The notes under the pieces are model-generated. The model searched no databases. It was given only the letters and a program-made list of their open reading frames with translations, and was not told the origin of the DNA. Positions 1-12,562 of a DNA stretch of 64,000 nucleotides are shown here, in pieces; the first letter of the stretch is position 1; each line of letters begins with the position of its first letter. The stretch is from contig CALYLX010000126.1 of the NCBI GenBank assembly GCA_944990035.1, positions 186,001 through 250,000 of the forward strand, given 5' to 3'. A program made the translations under genes and the position numbers. The stretch comes from Clitopilus passeckerianus (taxonomy: Eukaryota; Basidiomycota; Agaricomycetes; Agaricales; Entolomataceae).

Positions 1-1250
1 TGCAGATAGAAGGGTGTACCAACCGTGCCCGTGCCCGAGCCCCTTTGACTGTATATATTCGATCCCCGGCCGGTTGATGACACTTAGAGAGTGCTCTCTC
101 TGAGGATTTGAATATCTTCACGCCAGTGGGCGATATGTTGTCCCTGTCGTTTCAGTGTTGCTTTCAAAGGGAAAGAGTTGGCTCTACAGACTGAGGAATA
201 GAGATGTCAGCGTTGATGCTGTTCAATAAGGGGAATGAATGATTGATTACCAGGGCCAGCAGCTCCCAGGATTGACTTAGGTTCTGCCTAATAGCACAGA
301 TTGAAGGACTAGTACTATTAGCGGTCATGGAGCGGGTTGAAGTTGAGCATGCTCACAAAAGTTGTAGGTCATCCGGTGATGATGTATATGTGACGGCTAA
401 GGTCGGGGACCAGTTGGGAGAGAGCGGGACACTTTCCCGTAAGTATAGTTGCACAAGCTGGGGCGATTGAGGCCTGAGGGCTGATCACAAGTCTACTGAG
501 CAAGGGGAAGGCAATGGGAATGGATGTGAGAGCGAAAAGCCTAGAGTGGGTTAGGGTTATTGCCCCTTTCGGCGATTTTGCCTTTCCTTCACACCACTAT
601 CTTATCTTTAGAATCATAGTCGAGGGCCGAGAACTTGAGACAAACTACCTTTAACCATGCAACCACCTACGTCATAACAACACTGAAATCATTCGATTGA
701 TCCTAGAGCGCCATAAAATACCTAGTTCTAACGCAAATAATGATGGATGGACCTGGTTGAAGAAGCCGTTCCGTGGGCCCAACGAGTGGTGTACCCATAA
801 CTCACCATGCTCGCTCAAGCATGGCAGGATGGGCGGAGTGACTACTGGGGAGGTTGCATACGTGAAATGGCAGAGTAGGGGGCATTCTTTGTGCATATCA
901 TGACATTGGCGAGATAGTATACAATATCTGCTGTAAAATTCGACTTCAATATAACAGGGGTATCGATACATTCCATCGTGTCATTATTTTTGGTTCGACT
1001 GCATACGCCTCTTGCGTACATATGTTGGTTGGACGACAGCGGGGCCAATAGCTCGAGTTCTCTCATGCTCGTTGTGGCTTGCCTCAGTTTCGACTGAAGG
1101 CAACGCGTCCACGTGACTGAAATTAACGCGTCGCGTCGCGATATTTTCTTTTGCGTTTCGTGAACGAGGCAGATGGTTGTTGAGACGGCTCGGTCTGGAC
1201 CACAACAAACTCCGTAGCATTGACAGTGGCCATCTTGGCAATCTATTGCA
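1..1250. other. Intergenic, no supported gene
   Basis: No reading frame here looks like a protein. A TTAGGGTT motif lies at about 551-558, followed by CCCCTTTCGGC. A degenerate copy of the same block (about 485-580 here) lies beyond the 5' end of the monooxygenase gene at about 3930-4010. Frames overlapping 842-1250 are shadows of, or downstream from, the monooxygenase 3' end. Confidence 0.5.
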
Positions 1251-3517
1251 CTACTCCGACACGCCTTCGGGTATGACAACCTCGTAATGGCTCCAATTTG
1301 GCCGCCGCAACCACCACCAAAATAGCACGCCAGAACCTGCAAGTAACAGAATTCGTCAGCAAGATCCTCAATCCGCAAAAACCCTATTCCACGCTCACCC
1401 GGGAATATACTGAAAACCTTCTCAGTGCCATTGACCCGGTACCCGGATGCACACCCAACGAAAACTGAATTATCGAAGCGTTTCTGTATCTTCTTGTTAT
1501 TTTCATCTGTTGCTGCAATGGTTGGAGTAACGGAGACGATCTTGCGCTCGAGTATCGGGCGTATCAGCTGGAGGGTGTAGCCAATCTGTAATCAGATGCG
1601 TGAGCGAGATCCTAGAGCGTAAAAGTGAAGCTGAGACGGCTTACCTGGCATTCCACCATATAAATAATAGAAGTATGGCCGGTCGCAGTATTTGGGCCTA
1701 AGCAATGCATTCAGAATCCAACCGTTACCAGATACAGTGAGCAAAAGCAAACCTTTCAGGGTGAAGAAATTTGGAAATCCTGGAGTCGTCGTACTAAGGT
1801 ATGCCGTTGGTCCGCCTTGACTATCGTGGTACTGTTGAATAGTTTGCCCGTTCAAGCCTTTGACGGGCAATGCAAATTGATCCTTAGAAGTATCACAGTG
1901 TGAGCGATTTCACGAGGGCTTTGTGATTGCTGTAATACATACCGCTGCGAATCCGGTAGCGAGAATGATGGTGTCAAAGGTCAAGCGCTCGTCTGCGATC
2001 CTCTTGAGAACTGCCCTGCAACAAGGAGACACGTAAAACTTACTCTTCTTGGTGACAATGCCATCGCTGCAAACAATGGACATACCATCCCAGTTAAGTT
2101 CCACATTATTTTGACGTATGGCGGAGAAGTAGTCCGTGTCAAAAATCACGCGTTTGCAACCTGGTGCTAGTGGGCATTCCATCAACGAACTGAAAACTGA
2201 GGCCAGAACCAAGCGACGTACAATAACTGGGTATAAGCTTTTCTCGGTGCTCTGGGGGAGCATTCTGTCGGATATAGTTCTCAAAGTACTGTAGGTGATT
2301 GAGTCGGGGTGAAACCCCCAATATCCGCTGTGAAAGACGGACCTTGGAAAGCAGCCGGTTCGTTAGACCCAGATAGAAGATAATCAGATAGTATAGTTCG
2401 CCCTGTAGACACGTCTGAGCATGACTCAAAATCTGAAATCCGAAGAAGTTTGGGCTGACCTTCCAAAATAAGAGGAACCTAGAGATGGTGCTAATGAACG
2501 GCAGGTACGTTATGCACCATATGTGAAACGGCGAGTAAAAAGTACGAATCTGGCTAAAATTAGCGTACTGAGCAAGTCGTCAACGAGAAATGCTTACTGG
2601 AGGCACAATCCAATTAGGAGAACGAATAAACTGCGTGATTTCAATTTTGGGACTCTTGGCAATTATCGGAAGAAACTGTGTACTAAACAATCATGAATTA
2701 TTGGCTTTTGAATAGATCCCATGGCCAAGGACGTACGCGGAAGCCCCATTTCCAATGACTGCGACCTTCTTGCCGGCCAACTCCGTTTTCGGCCACCGTG
2801 CACAGTGGAAAAGTTCACCCTTGAAGTCGTTCAGACCTGGAATGTCTGGATATCGAGGAACATCCAGTGTTCCAACGGCAGATATCAAGATTTCAGCGTC
2901 TACCGATTCTTGTTTCCCGGTCTTGACGTCCTCGGTTGTTACGGTCCATATGTGTTGTTTCGCATCCCATTCAGAGTTTACGGCGTTGCGGCCAAACGAT
3001 ATGCGAGAGTTGAGATCGTATTTGCAGGCGAGCTCTTCCCAGTATGTGCGGATTTCAGGCTGGAAAGGGTGCGTAGCGGTCCAATCGGTTTTCTGGTCCG
3101 TTGATAACTGGTAGAAGTGGATGCCGATATCTGAGGAACACCCCTGAGGAGCAGGTTAGGCCGAACGGCGATGAATATATGCGCGGAGACGTACAGGATA
3201 CACATTGTCCTAATAGGTGACAAGTTTTGAGCATGCACACCAAGAAGCAAGTCTGAGGCCACCTACCCTCCATACACCACCCACGGAGGAAGCCTTCTCA
3301 TAAATCTATAGCCTCGTTAGCAAAGACGATGTTCAATCGCATCATGGGAATACATGCAATAAAGTTCTCAAATCCAAGCTTCCTCTTCAGAGCTAAAGCA
3401 AATGACAATCCGCTGATACTGATAGAAGCGTTAGAATCTTGCTTAGGATCTTACAGGAGGCGAAAGTTACCCAGCACCGACGATAACAATTCTTGGTTCA
3501 CTCGTAGACAAGAGCAT
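1251..3517 (-). CDS. Baeyer-Villiger-type FAD/NADPH monooxygenase, about ten exons
   Basis: This is a class B flavin monooxygenase, which would use FAD, NADPH and oxygen to oxidise ketones or similar substrates. Read 5' to 3' on the minus strand, splicing restores the N-terminal FAD motif VGAGISG. It is followed by [12 protein letters not shown], then [17 protein letters not shown], where one very short exon is flanked by two introns. Next come the Baeyer-Villiger fingerprint [12 protein letters not shown] (FxGxxxHxxxW), the NADPH motif [26 protein letters not shown], the ATG-type motif [32 protein letters not shown], and a C-terminal [11 protein letters not shown]. The start at 3517 is the ATG just before the FAD motif. 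The junction before the GCKRV exon (near 2160-2220) is uncertain. No break was seen. The substrate cannot be told from sequence. Confidence 0.85.
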
Positions 3518-4282
3518 CGTGTGCAAAGCACGAAAGAAAGAGGCTATAGGGTAGTTTCACGTTGCCGTTGACATCTGTTGTTCATTTACAGCCATTTCCG
3601 AATACGATGGCGGATGCGAACTGGATGCGAATTAAAGAGCATGTTGTACCGAGATGGGGTCAACAAGGGATCGCAGTACAATCTTGATGAGAGTCATGAG
3701 ATGGAGGTATGGTAGGTGCTTCGGTGGACCGCATTCTTGAGGACGTATGGCGCGTCTGGAAGGTCCTTGATAGCTTGGCTAAAGATGTTCATTGAGAGGT
3801 TAGGCCGTTGGATAGAGGTTGTGCATGCTCAGCGCTCAGCGCTCACCAGTCGCAGGTTATCTGATAACAGGGCTTGTGTGTGACATGGCTGAGCCTATGT
3901 GAGAAGCAGGTGCGATGACGTCGAAAATCTATCACCAGTCATTTGAGCAAGGAGGAAGGTGGCCAAAGTCGGGTTAGGGTTTGATTTATTACCCCCTTTC
4001 GGCATTATTTCCGTCTTCTTTTGTATTGTCATCTCGCAAGTGAGTAGATGGAAGGACCTGTGATTCCAGTGTTTATCTGTGGAGGCATTATAATGCATAT
4101 GCAGATTTACATTTTGTAGCGTATAGTTCCAAGCACGAATAATTAACGTGTTTAGTGAGCGCTAATCACGACAGCCTCGTGAGTCGGCTTCATGTCAACT
4201 TGAGCGCTTATCAACTCTTTCCTCCGTCTTCTCTCCTCGTCATCTAGGCCTTGATCGTTGACGAACACAAGGCTGTACCCAA
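3518..4282. other. Intergenic between divergent monooxygenase and NACHT receptor genes
   Basis: This is the shared upstream region of two divergent genes. It holds a TTAGGGTTT motif at about 3973-3981, followed by CCCCCTTTCGGC, and the nearby phrase TGAGCAAGG. The block resembles about 485-580. A short repeated GCTCAGCGCTCAGCGCTCA stretch lies near 3827-3845. No gene is supported. Confidence 0.5.
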
Positions 4283-7185
4283 ATGAGCTGGTTCGCGAAA
4301 TCCTTCGGAAAGAAATTTAAAAAGAAAAACACGACCATTATTGATCCCGCTCAATCGGCCCCGTCACTTTCCCTTACTGCTTCTCGCAACCCAATATTGT
4401 CGCCTCCCAATCATTCTTCAACTCAATCTCTTCCTGTCGCCCAGCATGCTGAGTTAATACCATCCCCCGATGCTGTAGCTGAAGCATCAGCCCAATTTGT
4501 TGCCCAGGCCATCGATGCACCCACGGCCAATCGTCCTTCAATTCCTATTACTGATGCACCTGCACCCATCCTTGATTTCACTACTGTTGAACGGAGCAAT
4601 GACTATCAAATCTTGACGGCCGATAACACTCATGCTATACCATCTCAGAAACATCTTGCATCGTCGTCATCAATGAACGTTGAGTCAAGCACGATGTCGT
4701 CCAAAAGAGACCTCACGCTCAGCAATGTGACGAACAACTACTACGGGAAGCCGCCAGAAATATCAGGTAACAATCCCTCCTCTCGAAAGCGGTACGCAAA
4801 CTGAAAATTGTCCCGTCCAGAACGCCAACGAAAGATTGCAGATTGGCTCTCACCACTGAATTACCCGGCGATCCAGAAGGACACCCACGAGAAGGTCGTC
4901 CAAGGTACCGGACAGTGGCTCATCCATAGCCCATTCTTTGAGAACTGGATCTCGCAGGACGCAGGTACTCTTCGGGGAACAGGTATACGTGAGTACAGTT
5001 CTGTTCTAGTTCGTAATGCATGGAACTGAATATCACGCATTCAGCTGGCGCTGGCAAGACGCACTTGGCGTACGAGACCCTCTTCCAGAGGGGTTTACGA
5101 CACTTACCAGACTGCTAGGTCAATCGTCGTGCGCCATCTACAAGAACTGGTTGCACTTCACTCATTCGGAACGAACAACCATGCCACCGTCGTGCACGTC
5201 TACTGTCGATACAACGACAAACTCTCTACCACGCAAATTCTCGCCTCCATCCTGAAGCAGCTAGTAGAAGATAACGAACCAGTCGTTGCGCACGTGGAAC
5301 GGAACCTCTACAACCCCTGCCTGAAGAACAAAACCCAGTATACTCGCAATGAACTCCTTGCTGCATTCCAGGATGTACTTCCTTTGTACTCCAAAATCTT
5401 CATTGTGATCGATGGTTTGGATGAATTACATGATGATGTCCGTCATGACCTTGTCAGGACCTTAATGGCGCTACGACAACGCCTTTTCTTGACTTCCCGG
5501 CATATCCCCTTGGAAGGCATCTTAACTGTGGATTTTGAGATCCGACCTCCGAGCACCGACTTTCAGCTCTTCATCACTCGCGAACTAGAACAGTTTCCGA
5601 AAATCAATTCACTGCTCAAGGGGAAACCGGAGGTGTTGGCGGAGGTTACAGAGGCGATTGAGAGAAAGTCTGATGGAATGTACGTAGCGTCGTGATAGGT
5701 TTGGATACTTGCTGACGTTCTAGCATAGGTTTCTACTCTCAGCGCTGCAGCTTGCCGCACTGCGTGGTGTTACCAGTGTCAAAAGTCTTCGGCGGGCCAT
5801 CAGCCAGCTACCAACAACATTGGCGGACATGTATCATTTGACACTCAAGCGTATCAAGGATCAGGATGAAGAGGAAGCATCCTTGGCACTGCGAGCGATT
5901 CTATGGGTCACGCATGCCACCCGTTCGATGAAGATTGAAGAGCTTCTGGTGGCACTTTCAATTGATTCTGAGGGCAATGAGCTTGATTCGGAGGCTCTCA
6001 CTAATGAAAGCACGCTGGTGTCAGCATGTTTTGGATTGGTGACGGTTGAGATAGAAAACAGAACCGTGCGCTTAGTCCGTACGTAAACCATCTTGTCTGC
6101 AAATCCGGGCTATCGGAACCATTCTAAACCTTTCCGCAGATTTCACCGCCCAGGACTTCTTCACTGCATACCGCACCGGAGTTTTCCAAGCTCCACATAC
6201 ACACATAACCGACGTCTGTGTCACATATCTGAGGGTTTCTGGACACGATTGGAAAGATTTCCATCTTGCTCGCGGCCATCAGTTTGATACATTCAGAAGT
6301 TCACGACCATTCTGCGACTACGCTTGCACGCAGCTTGGCCTCCAGATCGAGAAAATTCTCGCTGATACCAGTACCTCAGAAGATCTCTCCCAGACTGTTC
6401 AGTGTTTTTTGCGTAGCCAGCCCTCCCTGTTATTACGAATCGGTCCTGGCCAGTATGATGACGTTCATGTCGGGACTACAGTTCATTTTGCAGCTTTCTA
6501 TGGATTGTTACAATTGATAGAGCTACTATCTCTCGATATCAACACATTTTCCGTTTCTGGGTATACACCGCTCTACTATGCATGCAGAACAGGCGATACA
6601 CCCATGGTGATCCATCTCCTCTCTGACTCCAGCATTGGGGTGAATGATGTTGTGGCTTCTAGAGAGCAGATGGCACCCCTTCACGTTGCAGTTTGGTGGG
6701 GACATGACTCCATTGTCAAGCTACTTCTTGCCACTCCGGGTATAGATGTCGAAGCCCGTACCATTGACGACGATACTGCACTTCACATCGCTTCCTTCCG
6801 GGATCATGGTTCCATCGTCAAGCTACTTCTTTCCACCCCCGGGATCGATGTCAATGCGGAGCAGTCTATTCAGTTTACCCCTCTTCACTATGCTGCGCGA
6901 GATGGCCACACGTCAGTCACGCAGCAGCTTCTAAGCTGTCCAGGGGCAAATATCAACGCAAAGGACAAACATGGGTGGACCGCACTCCACGTTGCATGTT
7001 ATCACGGTCGCATGCAGGTTGTCCGATTGCTTCTTGACCTCCCTGGCTTTGACATCGATGCAAGGACAACAGGCGACTCTGGAAATTTTGCAATAGGCTC
7101 CACGGGACTTGACTTCGCCACCAAGATGGGCAATTACGGTGTCATTACGCTGTTCAAGGAGCGGGGGTTACACCAACCATGTTAG
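4283..7185 (+). CDS. NACHT-ankyrin STAND receptor (fungal NLR-like), six exons
   Basis: This is a probable intracellular STAND NTPase of the fungal NLR-like class, in which ligand binding is thought to trigger nucleotide-dependent oligomerisation. Exons I infer: 4283-4766, 4821-4988, 5045-5069, 5119-5679, 5729-6078 and 6140-7185. Splicing exon 2 to exon 3 restores a perfect Walker A, GIPGAGKT, after the pre-NACHT phrase DWLSPLNYPAIQ. Walker B is FIVIDGLDEL, followed by LFLTSRH. The helical region after NACHT ends in RLVHFTAQDFF, typical of the winged-helix part of these proteins. The C-terminal part (from about 6550) carries about five ankyrin repeats, for example TPLHYAARDGH and TALHVACYHGR. 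The first 160 residues are Ser/Pro/Ala-rich and end in LSNVTNNYYG, with no recognised effector domain. All splice joins keep frame, so the gene looks intact. Confidence 0.88.
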
Positions 7186-7963
7186 ATGCGAGTACAAGAT
7201 CCAACGGCCATTGTAGACAACCTGACAAGTACTTTATGTCCTCGTATCTTGTCTATACTGATCACCCCGTTGACATTGTGACATACGACTTCGCGCATTA
7301 CTTATACGTTGGATACCTCCCACCTCTTTACATTGTCGTCGGTGTCTTTCGCTATTGTACACCATCTAATATAGTATTTGTCAAAACCTACTATAGTTTG
7401 CAGTTGGAAAGCTCTTCCTTCGAGCCGCTTCTGAAAGAATGCAGCAGAAGCTGCGAACAAGGTGGTTGCCCCAAAAATCAACGAAAGAAAGGCTGTTAAG
7501 GACTTCACCTTTTCCTCAACAGGCTGAGCCGAGCCGGACTGAAAGCAGACTTCAGAGCATGTTCGTGTAGGATATAGGAAAAAACGAGGAATTGCATAGA
7601 GTATTGGGCGTAAGAGGAATTGAAGAGCGTGGATTATACTATTTTATCTTGGGTTAGGGTTCTCTTTCCAAAAATTCTCTCGTTCGCTCGGAGTCGCTGT
7701 TTCATTCCACCTCCATTTTGAACGCTAACATGGGGTGTTAAGGGTACAAATATATATAAAGTAAGCCATTAGGATTTCATTGTCTAATAGTATAGTGGGT
7801 TACAGAGATACAGATTCTTCGAACAAAAGAAATGCTTCGGAAACAATTTCATCAGTGTTTGCGTTCCGGGAAATCTATTCTCTACTATACCAGAAGTCTT
7901 GCAAGCAATCATACGAATGGCAGAGCCATTGATAATCGTTGCCCTGAGTCATCGAGGTCGCAG
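7186..7963. other. Intergenic, convergent gene ends
   Basis: This lies between the 3' ends of the NACHT receptor and FunK1 copy A. It holds another GGGTTAGGGTT at about 7651-7661 and an AT-rich patch (atatatataaa) near 7750. No supported gene. Confidence 0.5.
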
Positions 7964-10942
7964 TCAAAGGGGGAAGTTCCGTAGGTACTCCAGAGTCTCG
8001 CGCCGAGTTGCGTCCACTTTGGGCGTAAGATCCGCATACACTGGGTCTTCTATCTGGTTCTTGACCTTCTCGACAGCTTGCTCGACAGGCACGAGGACGA
8101 AGTCATGGATGGCTTCAAAAGCAGGCCATACGTGAGCCATGATGAGGACATCGAACCATCCATCCATCATCTCCTTCAGTGGGCTAAAGTAAGGGTGAAA
8201 GTGGGGGCTGACATCTTGCGAATAACTTCGCCTCCGGAAGAGGTTAGCCTTGTACTGGCTGAGTGCGTAGTCATTCTCTTCGGCAAAGAGTTTGAGATGG
8301 ATGTCACGGATTGCTGCGTTTGCGGGTGTCCGTTTGGCAGTGGGGAGAAGCTCGGCGCGACACTTCCCGCCAGGTCCTTCCCGGGTAAGGCACATAGTCC
8401 CTCCACTGGTCCTTGACGACTTTGGGTGGGTCGCCAGATGATAGATAGACTGGTTTAGCGTGTTCAGGCCGCGGGACCAGAATTCTTGTACCACTTAAGA
8501 TTTCTGGGCTTGCAAATGGTGCAGTGCCCTATACATAACCGTGAGATGACGCACTTGTCCCTGTTAACATTTTACCTACCGTGCACTCCTTCTGATGACC
8601 CTTTGCCTCTCTAAATTCAGGGACTGTATCTGACTAGGAAGATTAGTAAATATCTCGACCCAAAAATGTGAATCCTTTTCTCACGTCAGAGAGGAACCCA
8701 AACTGAAGCGCTTCGGACTGGGGATAAACTTCAGAGCAAGCTGGAAGAGATTCGGGACGAGGACTGTACCGTTTGGTTTGGAGGGCACGTTAGCTGGCGA
8801 AGATCGACAAAGTAGGCTTCAATCAAAACGCGATAGAGCCAGATGATACGGTCAAGCGCTGGCGGGATAGGTTTGCCCATCCACTGACCGAGGTCTTCCC
8901 TGTAACACTTGGCCGCCTGCTGATGGTGTTCTCTCATTTCGGGAAGGTTGCGTGCAATTCCAAGCAGCGAGGGTGATCTCTGGTCGGTCCTCATCCCGTA
9001 GTCGAAGTCAATGATACAACACTCCGTATCTGTGAGATGGCCCAGCGGTCCGGGGCGTATGAGGATGTTTCCGGGATTCACATCTCGCTGCAAAGTTAGA
9101 TGGTCGTGGTACATTTCTTTCTGGGCTGTGAAAATGGTCCGACAAATGAGAAGTCATGCGTTAGGTGTAATCAAGATACATTGCTCACCACGAACACAGC
9201 CCTCAATGACGCGCAATAGTTCATTGAGATCGCGGAAGAAATGGAGCGGCCAGCCATAGTCGTTGAGAAGGGTGCTGGTCTGAACTCGAGAGACCAATTT
9301 TTCCAATTTGCCGGGAAGGATGTCGTCTAAATCAGAAAGTGCGAACACCTGCTCTGCAGTCTCCTCGTCATCATAAGCTTGTTGCCGGGCTCCTTTGCTA
9401 GGATTGGCTGTTTGCTGGCCTGTTTGCTCCCGCTGCATATCTTGCCGGGACGAATACCCCAGACCATACCGTAGAAAGGACATGGTTTCAACGCGATGGC
9501 CATCGCTGCCAAGGTCCTCTTCAGGTGAAACGGTTTGTGCAACGTTTCGTGCGCCTTTGGGTATCAACTCTGACTCCATTGGATCCATAGCTGGACGCCA
9601 AGCTTGCTTGAGGACGAAGATCTACGAATATATATAAGGCTCATGCTGTAAACGTCGACTAAGAATTGATTTACATCGTGATTCTTCGTGAAACAGTCGT
9701 CAAGCTTCATAACAGCCCAAACGGCGGTTGCACGCCCGAACACGGATTCACTTCCTCCGATGCTGATGGGCTCTATTGTCAGATATGCAGTTCTTGCAGA
9801 GGTCGGATTTGTAGGATTCGGGAAGGCGTCGCAGCCAGGCATTTCTATAACCCAATGCTTCTGGCTCGAGGGAGCCGTGTAATATTCAGATTCGAGCTTG
9901 GGGTCAAAGGAGTGTAGCGCATGAACGGGGTCTGCCTGTCCTCGCCACACTCGCATGGAAGTGTCCCAGCCCAAACTTTCAGGTGTTCCGAAGCTGCATG
10001 CAAGAGTGATTTGGATGAAGATCTTGGGATCCTGTCGACAGCAATAAGTATATCACAGGGTCGTTGGTCTAAGCGAAAGCGAATACCTTATGTATGTTAA
10101 AGGCTTTCTGGGTGCCAACGATACCAGAGCGGTCCATATACAACACGGAGAATTCGTTCTTTTGCAAAAGGAGCCCGAATGTAGAGCGACGATCCAGCTG
10201 TTCTTTGAGGACCAGTCACATGCGTTCCAGAAGCTGCATGATCGGTTTATCGGTCTTCTCTTTCTTCTGCCTGACCTGCGCGACAATGTTGGTGCGTAGC
10301 TGCCAGACAACCATTGTTTTGAGGAGCTCGTCGAGCTGATTTTGCTTCTGGGAATCCGGTAGAGTTAGCTAGAAATTTCTTCTGATGAATAAGGCTGATC
10401 ATACCTGCTCGTCCTCCTCGAAGTCGTCATCTTCCAACATCTGCTGCTGTTGAAATAGGTCAGTTGTATACTGCTGGATCTCTGAGAAAAATTGACCTAC
10501 GACGTTCTCAAGACCCGATATGAATTGTTTCCATCCGTCTTCCTGATGTTGCCTCGACAGGATAGTCAATAGTCAAGATCAGGTCTGGGCAAGCAAGACA
10601 TGCATATCTCTGCAAAGCTCGAGGGATCTTGCTGAAGAATTGGCGCCGTTGGGCGACGAGCTTCAAGTCGGTGTCGCCTTTGACAGCGATGTAAGCCTTC
10701 CGAATTGCTTCAGCGGCATTCAAGAATATTTCTTCATATTCGCTTTTGGTCGCGTCTCCTGGCGGCTTAGCTTTCCAGGTAGTCGCCTCCGAGTCATAAA
10801 GTCCGTTGTCGCAGATGGATGCATAGACAGCGTTGACATCTTCTTTTGGTATGGGAAGCAAGGTGCAAATGAATTCTTCGAGGTTCGCACGATAGGTGTA
10901 TCCGCCATATTTTGTACGCAGTTCATCAAAGTCCTCATCCAT
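7964..10942 (-). pseudogene. FunK1-type fungal protein kinase, copy A, broken
   Basis: Homologous along its length to the three other FunK1 kinases here. It starts at MDEDFDELRTKYGG (10942) and has an N-terminal helical region. It then has the segment around EQLDRRSTFGLLL, the WDTSMRVWRG segment, RVQTSTLLNDYGWPLHFFRD, the catalytic loop LQRDVNPGNIL, and IDFDYG in place of DFG. Two lesions are visible. First, the frame leading into EQLDRR contains a TGA at 10216-10218 (minus strand), where copies C and D have sense codons. Second, near 8400-8420 the frame passes from KVVKDQWR to MCLTREGPGG with a shift. The roughly 30-codon block that in the paralogues reads FFHDxIHDAEGTFWTF is missing there. 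It also ends at YLRNFPL without the basic tail of the other copies. An unannotated intron could hide one lesion but hardly both. Confidence 0.75.
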
Positions 10943-11424
10943 GGTTCTTCGGCCTATGAGAGGTTACAAACGGGTAAGGTTGTTCTGGTAGAAATGAGGC
11001 CATCCTTGATTTTGCCACAGATGTTTGCAACAAAAGATGAGTGTGGGCGCATGAGAGCTTGCTTGAGCCTTGAGGCTAGGTTAGGGTTCCTAATTTGGGC
11101 GACACCATATACTGTGATGAAGTTCCATAAACAGAAGGATCGGCATTGTTTGGCGGTGATTGCTGTTAGATTTTTACCAAGCAGGGACAAAATGGCAGTT
11201 TCATGCCAGTGGTCGTACACTCCAGAAACCGCCAGGACTCATTTCCCAAATTAATGAAAAATTCCTAGCAAGTCGGACGTTAGAACCTCCAAGAGAACCC
11301 CACAGTTTCGCAGCCAAGCAACGCCACTCGGTAGTTGGCGCGATATTGATGATGTAGACGCCTACCAGTGCCACCGAAACCTTCCAGGCGACCACCTGCG
11401 GTCGACAAGCACACTAAAGTCGGC
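10943..11424. other. Divergent promoter region, FunK1 copy A / MYND protein 1
   Basis: This 480 bp interval separates the start codons of two divergent genes. It contains TAGGTTAGGGTTCC at about 11079-11092, a telomere-repeat-like (telobox-type) motif also seen upstream of the monooxygenase gene. No gene is supported. Confidence 0.5.
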
Positions 11425-12562
11425 ATGGATAACGTTTCTTTAGCATTGAAGGCAAATGAGGAAATCACGCGACAATTTCCTCAAGTATCTCTCCCACCTG
11501 TAAGCTTGGGACCACTGCCTCCCGATGAACTCGCCGTTGCCCTCGGTAAGCTGTCAACTCAACGTGCCACAAGCGCTCGACGCTTATTTTTTTGTTAACT
11601 CTTCCTTTACGCGTTCTCACCGTAGGGTTGAAGCAGTCCTCAAACCCCAACTACACCTATCCTCGCGATGAACTCGAACGCCTGAATAAAATTGTGTACG
11701 CTGTACGTACACCCCAAGCAGAGGCTATCACATCACTAAATCACAAGCCGCTCTCCTGCACAGAAGCACACCAATGGAAGGTTCCCACAAAGCCAGCAAG
11801 AGATCGTATGGTCCAGGTTTTGTGCTCTCTACCTCGCGGCCACAGTTGACAAGTTCCTCGATCCACCTGCTGTCCCCGAGGAATGGCGAAAGGAAATGCT
11901 CGTAAACAATGCATACTTTGAAATGCTTTCTCCAATTCAGCATTCTCCCTACTTCTACAAATACCTTCGATCCACCAAACCAATTGCAGCAAATAACATG
12001 GTGTTGGCCAAAGCACTTACGGAACGATTCCTGGATCTCGCTCCCGAATGGGATGGATACTTTCTGAAGAATCCACCAGGGCGGCCAGACAGATATTTCA
12101 ACGAGACAGGCGCAGCAATCCTTCAACTCCTTGCCACTCTGCTCACTGCATTCATCAAGTACAAAGACCAAGAAGCAATACTTCCGTCTTCAATGCGCAA
12201 ACAGTTGACTCCATGGTTGACAAAATGGAGTAGACGACACAGGGGTGAATTCCTAGGAGAGGTGGCAAATCGGGTCCTGGGTATCCTCAGCGGCGACAAA
12301 GATTTCAACAAAGGGGTCCGCATGGTGCGTAGGATGATGAAGGGGTGGGAAGAATGTGGAATGGAGAAATGCAAGAAGACGGAGAATTTGAAGACGTGTG
12401 CCAGGTGCCAGACTGTGAGATATGTGAGTGACCTTTCTCCTCGCTTGCTTGACGGTATCTAAAGAATATTTCGGCTTTCAGTGTTGTCCAGAACATCAAA
12501 AAGCACATTGGAGTCTCGCAGGGGGAGGACACAAAGAGCACTGCTTCAAAACGGATTATTAG
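11425..12562 (+). CDS. Variant MYND-type zinc-finger protein 1
   Basis: Belongs to an Agaricomycete MYND-finger family with a conserved helical body and a C-terminal zinc finger. MYND fingers bind peptides, and the function of this family is not known to me. The start at 11425 (MDNVSLALKANEE) is the first ATG before the splice that gives ELAVALG-LKQSS. The body contains WSRFCALYL, then NNAYFEMLS and SPYFYKYLRSTKPIA. The finger reads C-x4-C, then C-AR-C-QTVRY-CC-PEHQ, and ends HKEHCFKTDY; the last part comes from an exon spliced at about 12424-12480. The usual YCxxxCQ of MYND is YCxxxHQ here, with His for Cys. The same family occurs just downstream and at 44.2-45.5 kb. The start of the second coding block (about 11700-11800) is uncertain. 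Confidence 0.75.

Noticed and set aside
842..1378. 178-codon minus-strand frame
   Set aside because: Its first part is a shadow of the last monooxygenase exon read out of frame; the rest runs past that gene's true stop.
7302..7508. Minus-strand frame resembling a small secreted protein with signal peptide (KSLTAFLSLIFGATTLFAAS)
   Set aside because: The first codon is GTG, no in-frame ATG precedes it, and no splice partner was found.
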